Shown here piece after piece: positions 58,474 to 64,000 of a stretch of 64,000 nt of DNA. The translations under genes were made by a program, and so were the position numbers. Each line of letters opens with the position of its first letter. Position 1 is the first letter of the stretch. The stretch comes from a virus: positions 1 through 64,000 of the IMG/VR virus record IMGVR_UViG_3300008116_000011; one strand, written 5' to 3'. The notes below the pieces were generated by a model. The model worked only from the letters and a program-made list of their open reading frames with translations, made no database searches and was not told the origin of the DNA.

Positions 58474-58547
58474 AGCCACCTGTAGGAATCGAACCCACAA
58501 CCCTCTGAGTACAAATCAGATGCTCTACCAAATTGAGCTAAGGTGGC
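58474..58547 (-). tRNA. tRNA-Thr (anticodon UGU)
   Basis: A 74-nt cloverleaf on the minus strand: acceptor GCCACCT/AGGTGGC, D-arm GCTC-AATTTGGTA-GAGC, anticodon arm TCTGA-TTTGTAC-TCAGA, T-arm GTGGG-TTCGATT-CCTAC. Discriminator U, no encoded CCA. The giant protein needs very many Thr codons. Confidence 0.95.
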
Positions 58548-58555
58548 TTATTAGG

Positions 58556-58636
58556 TAAGTAGAAGATGGGTGCGTGGACATCTACTTTTACGATTGGCAT
58601 TTCTTTACGCTCTTGCGTTCCGTCATATCCCAATCA
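58556..58636 (-). other. Hairpin-containing intergenic stretch
   Basis: Nested hairpins (GATTGG/CCAATC enclosing ACGC-AAGA-GCGT) lie between the lipoprotein and tRNA-Thr. A 20-codon frame (MPIVKVDVHAPIFYLP) is present but has no support. Confidence 0.35.
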
Positions 58637-58649
58637 ACCTAATTTTAAT

Positions 58650-58889
58650 TTACTTAATTACTTCTCTTTTGGTAGGATTTCCTAGTTCTCCATCTTTTGC
58701 TGGGAAAACTTCTTCTACAGGTGAACCTCCACCTTGAATAACTCCTACTGAAGAATCAGCAACTGCTACTGAGTCAGCAACTACTGTAGAATCTACTACT
58801 AATGAATCTACTGGTTGAGATTCACTTGATGAGCCGTTGCAGCTAGTAAGTGCAACTAATGTGGCCAAAGCCATAACTGTTTTTTTCAT
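58650..58889 (-). CDS. Small lipoprotein
   Basis: The 79-residue protein has a lipoprotein signal (MKKTVMALATLVALTSC, lipobox A-L-T-S-C), followed by a Ser/Asp/Val-rich low-complexity stretch (DSLVVDSTVVADSVAVADSS). It would be anchored in the outer or inner membrane. A small lipoprotein near a holin can be an o-spanin, but this one is acidic and disordered. Confidence 0.65.
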   Translation of the reverse strand: MKKTVMALATLVALTSCNGSSSESQPVDSLVVDSTVVADSVAVADSSVGVIQGGGSPVEEVFPAKDGELGNPTKREVIK

Positions 58890-58900
58890 ATTTCTATTTT

Positions 58901-59302
58901 TTATTTTACTCTGTAAACTGGTACTTTAAGTCCAACAAATCTTAATCGATCATTGAAAGAACTTGTAAATGCTAATCTAACTTGGTGAGATAATTTAAAA
59001 TCTAAACCAAACATCGGTTCAAAAGTGTGATTTTGAATGTATGCTCCACTTAACTGGATTCCTAATTTTTCTTTCCAGAAGGAATGTCTGAATCCGACAG
59101 TAGAAACATCATACCCAGCAAGAACTTTAGAATAGGTTCCAACTGCATGTAAATTTTTGGTTAAGTGGCCGCTAACTTCTACTTGGGAAAAACCATAATT
59201 TTTACCTCTGTAGGTTACATTTCCTCCTTGAACAGATACTACTTGTGCTTTGATTGCTGCTGTGCTTAACATCAGAACAACCATTAAAAATAGTTTTTTC
59301 AT
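58901..59302 (-). CDS. Outer-membrane-like beta-barrel protein
   Basis: The 133-residue protein has a signal peptide (MKKLFLMVVLMLSTAAIKA, cut before Q) and alternating beta strands such as NYGFSQVEVSGHL, VGTYSKVLAGYD, GIQLSGAYIQNH, FGLDFKLSHQVRLAFTSS, ending RVK. The pattern matches small outer membrane proteins of Bacteroidota. It could alter the host surface or lysis. Likely host-derived. Confidence 0.6.
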   Translation of the reverse strand: MKKLFLMVVLMLSTAAIKAQVVSVQGGNVTYRGKNYGFSQVEVSGHLTKNLHAVGTYSKVLAGYDVSTVGFRHSFWKEKLGIQLSGAYIQNHTFEPMFGLDFKLSHQVRLAFTSSFNDRLRFVGLKVPVYRVK

Positions 59303-59339
59303 TTTGTTTTTTGTTTTTTAATTAATAAATATAAATCAG

Positions 59340-59726
59340 TGGAGATAGTGGGATTCGAACCCACGTCTCCGAAAGAGACAATAATACTAACGTCTCACAT
59401 GCTTAGTACTGCTTGCGCTGCACCGTAAGGGCTGACCTGGTTAGGGTCAAATTCCACCACTTGATTTTATGACTATCAAGAAAACTAACTCACAGTCCTT
59501 ATTTAACGAGTCGATCGTGAATACTCGGTGGTATTCTGTTCCTAGGTTACTCACACCCGATGCGGACTAAGCAAATGTTGCTTCGTCGGCGCCTACGAAC
59601 GCCATAAGGTCGTCGAAGGTCATGGTTGACATTTCGTCATTTATTGTTTAGTATCTTCTAAGGCAGTATACTCAAATGCCTGCATGTAGTATTACCTCTG
59701 CATCCGGATCAATACCGGTTATCCCC
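59340..59726 (-). ncRNA. ssrA: Transfer-messenger RNA (tmRNA)
   Basis: The minus-strand RNA of 387 nt has the tmRNA hallmarks: GGGGATA at the 5' end pairing with TATCTCC at the 3' end, with the third pair G-U (the alanine identity pair), a degenerate D-arm (CCGGTATTGATCCGG), a T-arm GTGGG-TTCGAAT-CCCAC preceded by a GTCTC/GAGAC stem, helix 2 (TAATACTA/TAGTATTA), a first pseudoknot (GGCA/TGCC with AGTAT/ATACT), and the downstream AGTCC/GGACT, GAATAC/GTATTC and CTTGAT/ATCAAG elements. It rescues stalled ribosomes by trans-translation. A TTTGGAGACC promoter lies upstream. Its tag is unusual (see the tag reading frame). Confidence 0.93.
59567..59638 (-). other. tmRNA tag reading frame (23 residues, atypical)
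   Basis: Eleven nt after the first pseudoknot, in the position of the resume codon, a frame reads GAC GAA ATG TCA and continues to DEMSTMTFDDLMAFVGADE, ending A-T-F-A before TAG. Length (23) is above the usual 8-15 and the end lacks the common LAA or VAA. Confidence 0.6.
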
Positions 59727-59740
59727 ATATGTTAAAGAAC

Positions 59741-59777
59741 TAGTATAAATATACAATACTATGTTTAGGTCTCCAAA
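59741..59777 (-). promoter_or_regulatory. Promoter of the tmRNA (TTTGGAGACC, N20, TATATTTA)
   Basis: Minus strand: TTTGGAGACCTAAACATAGT, then TATATTTATACTA, 15 nt before the tmRNA 5' end. Confidence 0.65.
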
Positions 59778-59778
59778 C

Positions 59779-60174
59779 TTAAAGTTTCTTAATAGTATTA
59801 ATCAAATCATCTACTGCATTTTTCTTTTTTTTGCGAGATGATTTTTTAGGAAGTCCTTTTATTATTTTTTCCTTGGCCTTCATTATTTCAGCACATAACT
59901 CATATTCTTCATTTTCAACTAAAATATCCATATTTGCTTCTAATGTTTCAAGAAAACTACTTTCATCAACATTTAAGCAAACTATTTCTTTAGAATTAGG
60001 AATTATAATTTCAGCAAATGTTGTTTTTGATTTGCCAAATTTAATACAATGTAATATAGCCTCAACTATCTTTTTAGATATTTCATCCCTATGAGTATCA
60101 AATACAGATTTGGGATCATTTGTTCTTATAGACAAAGGCTCAAATATTATTATATTTGCTTTAGGATTTACCAT
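59779..60174 (-). CDS. Small protein, paralogue of the 61.8-kb gene
   Basis: Starting at MVNPKANIIIFEP gives 131 residues. The middle (AEIIIPNSKEIVCLN and ENEEYELCAEIMKAKEKI) is similar to the 132-residue gene at 61794 (ATIIELNSSGNYISL and DMEEYEVCADIQKLIESI), so the two are paralogues. Basic C-terminal tail (KKSSRKKKKNA). Function unknown. Confidence 0.6.
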   Translation of the reverse strand: MVNPKANIIIFEPLSIRTNDPKSVFDTHRDEISKKIVEAILHCIKFGKSKTTFAEIIIPNSKEIVCLNVDESSFLETLEANMDILVENEEYELCAEIMKAKEKIIKGLPKKSSRKKKKNAVDDLINTIKKL

Positions 60175-60349
60175 CAGTATCAATTTTCTTTACCTTTGAT
60201 TCAGGTACAGGGATAGGCTTTGGCGGTGGTGGAGCTATACTAGCCTCATAGCTAGTTATACATTGATCACAGCATAATTTTCCATCAGATGCTGTTCTTC
60301 TTTGACATCCACAAGATAGTTGGGTATTACAATTGTTACAAAGTTTCAT
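60161..60349 (-). CDS. Small zinc-finger protein
   Basis: From ATG at 60349 the product is 62 residues: MKLCNNCNTQLSCGCQRR, DGKLCCDQC, then a Pro-rich and basic tail. Seven Cys in CxxC-type pairs suggest one or two zinc sites. The start overlaps an upstream TTG frame. Confidence 0.55.
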   Translation of the reverse strand: MKLCNNCNTQLSCGCQRRTASDGKLCCDQCITSYEASIAPPPPKPIPVPESKVKKIDTDGKS

Positions 60350-60396
60350 ATTATTACTATTTACCAATAAATATTATTAATATATACTTTTTCCTT

Positions 60397-60591
60397 TTAT
60401 TGTTTATTGTAATCGTTTTGTTTTTTCTTTAATTCTAGCCATTCCATTTGTAATGCTAGTGAAGCACCCATTTGATGTAAATCAGGTAAAGTTAATTCAC
60501 TTAGTGGTGGCATTTTTTTCTTTTTAAAGAATGATTTGTCTACTTTCCTATCTGCTTTACTTTGTGCTTCGTCTTTTGTTTGAATAGCCAT
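60397..60591 (-). CDS. Small basic helical protein
   Basis: From MAIQTKDEAQSKADRKVDKS the product is 64 residues. Basic middle (FFKKKKMPP) and a helical end (ALQMEWLELKKKQND). Not recognised. Confidence 0.5.
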   Translation of the reverse strand: MAIQTKDEAQSKADRKVDKSFFKKKKMPPLSELTLPDLHQMGASLALQMEWLELKKKQNDYNKQ

Positions 60592-60601
60592 TATATTAAT
60601 T

Positions 60602-60811
60602 TTAAACAATTACATCTACAATAGGTGAAGTAATAGCGGCTTTAATTTCAAAATTACGCTCACTTCTTTCTACTAAATACTTAGTCATTTTAGCTTCTGC
60701 TTCTGTAACCGATACAGCATCAATAAGGTAATCTACTTTTTGTCTTTTAATTTTACCTTTTTCGTCTTCAAGTTGAAATTCAACTTTAACTGTGTAATAC
60801 TTGTTTTCCAT
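60602..60811 (-). CDS. DUF4494-like small protein
   Basis: The 69-residue protein reads KVEFQLEDEKGKIKRQKVDYL, then V-S-V-T-E-A-E-A-K, matching DUF4494, a small family mainly from Bacteroidota. It supports the host assignment. No function known. An ATATTTATA box lies upstream. Confidence 0.7.
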   Translation of the reverse strand: MENKYYTVKVEFQLEDEKGKIKRQKVDYLIDAVSVTEAEAKMTKYLVERSERNFEIKAAITSPIVDVIV

Positions 60812-60828
60812 AATCTATTTTTTGTGTT

Positions 60829-60838
60829 TATAAATATT
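60829..60838 (-). promoter_or_regulatory. AATATTTATA box
   Basis: Minus-strand AATATTTATA about 18 nt before the start at 60811, in a short gap. Confidence 0.4.
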
Positions 60839-61481
60839 ATTTTTGATATGCTATAAATTCAGATCCCGGTTCATCATCATCGTCATCTTCATCCCACAAA
60901 CCTAATGATTTCATGTTTTCAATTTGCTCAGGTGATAAATCCCACTCATGTGGTACGGCTTTAACTTCAGTGTTATCTTCAATATGTCTAATTTGGTCCT
61001 GAGTTAGTGGGTCAGCAACATATAGGAAATAGCAATTGTAGCAGTATAATTCTAAATTGTCAATTAGATAGTTACATTTATTATTATCTTTAAAATGTAA
61101 TAACAATGGTGTTTTATAATCTGTTATTCGACGCTCATTAAATCCACAATGATAACATTCATCTTTTAAATACGCCTCAGCTATTAATCGTGACTTAATT
61201 TTTTCAGGTGTAAATGATTCCCAACCTGTACCGGTTTCAACAATTTGTTTTACATTTGGATCTTTACGTTTATTAGGTAAGAATTTAGGAATACCTTTAC
61301 CTGATTGATTTTTATGTAGTTCAAATAATGTTGGGCCGTCATCTTCTAGTTTATACAATTTAGCCCAAGGTTTATAGTGTTGGTATGATACTCCTAAATA
61401 GCGAGCAGCAGCACGATTTGATTTTGTAAATCGCATTGCACGCAATATATCTTCTTTACTTAGTGGTTTTGGAGCAGGCAT
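60837..61481 (-). CDS. HTH and HNH-like zinc-finger protein
   Basis: The 214-residue protein has an N-terminal helix-turn-helix (LSKEDILRAMRFTKSNRAAARYLGVS) and a CxxC-type zinc-binding HNH-like module (C-Y-H-C-G-F at about 112-117, then L-L-H-F-K-D-N-N, E-L-Y-C-Y-N-C-Y). This is common in phages and resembles an HNH endonuclease core. The tail is acidic (DEDDDDDEPGSE). It could be a homing nuclease or transcription regulator. Confidence 0.65.
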   Translation of the reverse strand: MPAPKPLSKEDILRAMRFTKSNRAAARYLGVSYQHYKPWAKLYKLEDDGPTLFELHKNQSGKGIPKFLPNKRKDPNVKQIVETGTGWESFTPEKIKSRLIAEAYLKDECYHCGFNERRITDYKTPLLLHFKDNNKCNYLIDNLELYCYNCYFLYVADPLTQDQIRHIEDNTEVKAVPHEWDLSPEQIENMKSLGLWDEDDDDDEPGSEFIAYQK

Positions 61482-61885
61482 TACTTTTTAATAAATTGTT
61501 TTACTAATTCCCATAAATCTTCAATTCGCTCTAAAGGAATAATATTATCTTCACTATCGTAAAGAGGATTAATTGTTCCGTCTGGATTGGTTCTCTCATA
61601 GAGATAGAACATAATTAATTCTCCTGCATCTTTTCCAAATTGCATAAATATTAAGCTATCAATAATTTGAAAAAAAGGTTCATCATAATTACTTAAATCA
61701 ACAGCATAATCAACATGGAGCATAGAGCTCCTATTTATGATATGTTCTAATAAAGGAATAGTATTTAAAAAAAGCTCTCGTTGATTATCCTCATTAGTCT
61801 TTTTTCGACGTTTTAGTGTACTTTGAGCCCCTATTATTTGGTTTATCTGTTCTTGAAGCTTTTCTATATAATCTTTTTGTTCCAT
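61481..61885 (-). CDS. Helical hypothetical protein
   Basis: A 134-residue protein with an N-terminal coiled part (EKLQEQINQIIGAQSTLKRR) and an acidic helical end. Its start overlaps the upstream gene by 92 nt, and its stop shares a base with the HNH-like gene. Not recognised. Confidence 0.55.
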   Translation of the reverse strand: MEQKDYIEKLQEQINQIIGAQSTLKRRKKTNEDNQRELFLNTIPLLEHIINRSSMLHVDYAVDLSNYDEPFFQIIDSLIFMQFGKDAGELIMFYLYERTNPDGTINPLYDSEDNIIPLERIEDLWELVKQFIKK

Positions 61886-62192
61886 AACTTGCTATTGATT
61901 CAATTAATTTTTGAATATCAGCACACACTTCATATTCTTCCATATCTGAAAAATATGTTTGGGCTTTTTCTAGAGATTGAGTCCAATCTGAACGATCAAG
62001 AGAAATATAATTTCCGCTTGAATTTAATTCTATTATAGTTGCTTCTGCTTGATTGCGTTCAGAAGCTTCTTTAATTGCTGATACGAGACTGTTAAATACC
62101 ACATTTTGGACCTGTGGGTTAATTTGAATTGCGTTAAAATCTACTCCATCTTGGAGAGTAATGTACAAATTTGGGATTTGTCTTCTACGCAT
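61794..62192 (-). CDS. Paralogue of the 59.8-kb gene
   Basis: A 132-residue protein with a beta-alpha-beta N-terminal half (ATIIELNSSGNYISLDRSDW) and E-E-Y-E-V-C-A-D-I-Q-K-L, plus a basic Lys/Ser/Thr tail. It is similar to the 59779 gene. The last ~30 codons overlap the start of the downstream gene in another frame, which is unusual. Confidence 0.55.
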   Translation of the reverse strand: MRRRQIPNLYITLQDGVDFNAIQINPQVQNVVFNSLVSAIKEASERNQAEATIIELNSSGNYISLDRSDWTQSLEKAQTYFSDMEEYEVCADIQKLIESIASYGTKRLYRKASRTDKPNNRGSKYTKTSKKD

Positions 62193-62201
62193 ATTTAAAA
62201 T

Positions 62202-62585
62202 TTAAGCAGGTTCAACGACAGGTTCAGAATTTCCTCCTTCAAGTGCAGATTTAACAAGCATTTTAATGTTACTCAATCTAATTAAGAATCCAATAACATT
62301 TTCATAAGGTACATCTAAATCAACATCTACACTTAGCATATGTGGTGCTAAGCCAGCATTCAATTTAGTTTTTAACTTTTGTGTTAATTCTTCTTTTTGG
62401 TTTGTAGTATATCCCTTAGGTAATATGAATTGTACCTTAACACCCTTTTTAGTTGGATTAGGATTAACGTCTAATTTTAAACGAGGTGAAGAAGGTACTT
62501 CTACTTCAGCATCAATATTTGCTTCAACTTCTTCTTCGGCTTCAAGAAATAATTTTAATTCCTCTAATATGCTTATTGGTTCCAT
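62202..62585 (-). CDS. Acidic hypothetical protein
   Basis: A 127-residue protein: an acidic N-terminus (EELKLFLEAEEEVEANIDAE), a Pro-containing linker and a beta/helix core (GVKVQFILPKGYTTN, SVDVDLDVPYENVIGFL). Not recognised. An ATATTTATAC box lies before the ATG. Confidence 0.5.
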   Translation of the reverse strand: MEPISILEELKLFLEAEEEVEANIDAEVEVPSSPRLKLDVNPNPTKKGVKVQFILPKGYTTNQKEELTQKLKTKLNAGLAPHMLSVDVDLDVPYENVIGFLIRLSNIKMLVKSALEGGNSEPVVEPA

Positions 62586-62588
62586 GTA

Positions 62589-63521
62589 TTATTTTTGTAT
62601 AAATATTAAATCTTGTTCAAATGATTCTAATGATTTTACTGTAACTTTGGTATTTCCTAGCTCAAATGTACCTATTTCATTATTTTCAGCAACAATGTCA
62701 TTTAATTGGGTTAAGAATGTATAATCTTGTTGAGTAAAGGTACTAACATCTATTTCAACAACCACATTTGCTTTTTCAGGAGTAGATGTAAAGAATAAAT
62801 CTAAAGCATTAGTCAGGTCAGGGGTTGATATTCCTTTAATAGTATATGCTTTTTTATACACTTTGTTATATCTAGATATTCTAAAACCCCATTTTTTAAT
62901 GAATGCTAGGTTAGACAACATTTCTATTTCTTGATAATTGTCGGATCTTGATGTTTTGCTTACAAAGTGATAGACCATAGCTCCTGTAGTTACTTTGCAG
63001 CTATAACCTGCTAGTTTATATCTTAAATGTACATCATCATCTTCACAGAATTTTTTAAATGTGTATCCATCTATATCCAAATAATCTTCTTTGTAAACAG
63101 CAAAGAACAATTGTGAACCACCCTCTAATACCATATCATCACTATTGTATGAAAAGAATTTATCTTTATCGTATGTTTCAATATCTCTTCCACAATCAAA
63201 TATAGATTTACCTGGATAGGTATCTGTGTATATTGGCGGTTCTACTCGATGATAAACAAGTACCATTTTGCGCTCTATATACTTTAATATTGTCTCCACA
63301 AATCCAGGATGTGGAACCATGTCATTGTGCATTAATACTACTACTTCACCTTTTGCTTTAGCAACAGCATTATTATAGTTAATTCCTAAAGTAACATTAT
63401 CATTTACTTCAACTACAATTTCAACTTCATTTTCATTAGGATATAATTCTCTAATTTGTTGAATTGCAAAGTCAGTATATTTTTGATTAGATGAAGTCGC
63501 TGGTATTATTAAAGATATCAT
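62589..63521 (-). CDS. GT2-family glycosyltransferase
   Basis: The 310-residue protein begins MISLIIPATSSNQKYTDFAI, with G-E-V-V-V-L-M-H-N-D-M-V-P-H (about 61-74; a D-x-M/D-x-D-type site), then F-C-E-D-D-D-V-H-L-R-Y-K-L-A-G-Y-S-C (ED-x-D-x-R), the catalytic acidic cluster of GT2 enzymes. The C-terminal 80 residues form another domain. It probably modifies virion protein or host glycans. Its start overlaps the partial transferase at the right edge by 35 nt. Confidence 0.8.
   Translation of the reverse strand: MISLIIPATSSNQKYTDFAIQQIRELYPNENEVEIVVEVNDNVTLGINYNNAVAKAKGEVVVLMHNDMVPHPGFVETILKYIERKMVLVYHRVEPPIYTDTYPGKSIFDCGRDIETYDKDKFFSYNSDDMVLEGGSQLFFAVYKEDYLDIDGYTFKKFCEDDDVHLRYKLAGYSCKVTTGAMVYHFVSKTSRSDNYQEIEMLSNLAFIKKWGFRISRYNKVYKKAYTIKGISTPDLTNALDLFFTSTPEKANVVVEIDVSTFTQQDYTFLTQLNDIVAENNEIGTFELGNTKVTVKSLESFEQDLIFIQK
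62598..62607 (-). promoter_or_regulatory. AATATTTATA box
   Basis: Minus-strand AATATTTATA about 13 nt before the ATG at 62585. It lies inside the 3' end of the glycosyltransferase gene. Confidence 0.4.
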
Positions 63522-64000
63522 ATTTCATTTTGTTTTTGTTTGATGGGATTGGTTTTACAAATGAGTATTCATCAAATTTAGGCATTTGTCCCCATTTGTT
63601 TAAAAATTTTACAGCATTTCTGTGTTCTGTAATTCTTTGCCTTTCAGAGGATTGTCCATTATTTTCTTCTAGACGATGAGAACCTCTACCAGCGAAGTGC
63701 CAAATTACAGATTTTGTTGTTTGTACAAATCCAAATCCTTCATTTTGCATTCTAATAAACAAGTCCATATCTTCCCAAGATGTAGGGGCAAATAAAGCAT
63801 CATTACCTCCTATGTAATCCCAATCTTCTTTTCTAATTATATACCCACCTGCTCCTTCTCCTCTTCTAATTTGGATATCATTCATGCAACTAACTTCTCT
63901 TGAAAATTCTAAAAAAGCCTCTTCTTTAAAACCATCATGATATGCTCCAAAAGTATCTAATGGAGTAAATATTGTACCTGCTCTTTCATGATCATTAAAT
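63487..64000 (-). CDS. GT2-like glycosyltransferase, cut at the window edge
   Basis: The frame is open to the right edge; only the C-terminal part (about 170 residues) is visible. It contains F-N-D-H-E-R-A-G near the edge, G-A-G-G-Y-I-I-R, T-S-W-E-D-M-D-L-F-I-R-M (ED-x-D-x-x-x-R) and H-F-A-G-R-G-S-H-R, a GT2 C-terminal half. The internal ATG at 63885 is not the start. It forms a pair with the downstream glycosyltransferase. Confidence 0.75.
   Translation of the reverse strand, partial: FNDHERAGTIFTPLDTFGAYHDGFKEEAFLEFSREVSCMNDIQIRRGEGAGGYIIRKEDWDYIGGNDALFAPTSWEDMDLFIRMQNEGFGFVQTTKSVIWHFAGRGSHRLEENNGQSSERQRITEHRNAVKFLNKWGQMPKFDEYSFVKPIPSNKNKMKYDIFNNTSDFI

Noticed and set aside
26-64000. CRISPR arrays, insertion sequences, integrase or attachment sites
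   Set aside because: I saw no regular spacer-repeat structure, transposase motif or integrase. The only large tandem repeat is coding (13255-20307).

Overview
The window is part of the genome of a large AT-rich tailed phage with a contractile-tail (T4-type) baseplate. It almost certainly infects a Bacteroidota (Flavobacteria-like) host. Support for the phage call: a gp6-like baseplate J protein, a gp25-like wedge protein, a gp5-like spike, a gp55-like late sigma factor, a DnaG-type primase, a holin, phage tRNAs and a phage tmRNA. Support for the host call: early promoters match the Bacteroidota pattern (TTTG, about 19-20 nt, then TAnnTTT), one small gene is DUF4494-like, and the exported proteins include a lipoprotein and a small outer-membrane-like protein. 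Nearly every gene is on the minus strand, so transcription runs right to left. Both window ends lie inside the genome and the glycosyltransferase at the right edge is cut.

Layout from left to right. (1) 0-11.6 kb: proteins that share a short N-terminal leader of the form M-I-K-L-x-x-I-L-x-E, which I read as capsid-targeting propeptides. They carry different cargo: an ADP-ribosyltransferase, cysteine-rich proteins and unknown domains. This block also holds a nucleotidyltransferase-like protein, a ParB-like/zincin fusion, a PD-(D/E)XK nuclease, a primase and a GIY-YIG nuclease. (2) 11.6-34.8 kb: tail, fibre and baseplate genes, including a 2,350-residue protein built mostly of Thr-Pro-Ser hexapeptides (13255-20307), a methyltransferase, a 1,530-residue virion protein and the gp6, gp25 and gp5 equivalents. 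(3) 34.8-36.6 kb: the late sigma factor and small helpers. (4) 36.6-57.3 kb: a dense early region of mostly small genes, many with their own hairpin terminator and promoter, among them a T5orf172 nuclease, a caspase-like protein, two zincin or phosphoesterase types, a DUF932 protein, a secreted DNA/RNA nuclease, glycosyltransferases and many one-helix microproteins. (5) 57.3-59.8 kb: an RNA cluster with a 155-nt tRNA-like gene, an unidentified structured RNA of about 330 nt, tRNA-Leu(UAA), tRNA-Thr(UGU) and a complete tmRNA. A plus-strand holin, a lipoprotein and an outer-membrane-like protein lie among them. (6) 59.8-64 kb: small regulatory or hypothetical genes, an HNH-like protein and two GT2 glycosyltransferases.

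Two promoter classes are visible. The first has an extended -33 box (TTTGGAnACC) plus a TATATTTA-type -7 box, mainly before early genes. The second is an isolated AATATTTATA box, mainly before structural genes, which may be the target of the gp55-like sigma factor. The strongest candidates for undescribed biology are the family of leader-tagged internal proteins, the structured RNA at 57.7-58.05 kb, the tRNA-like gene with a large inserted arm, the tmRNA with an atypical 23-residue tag, and the fused terminator-promoter hairpins.
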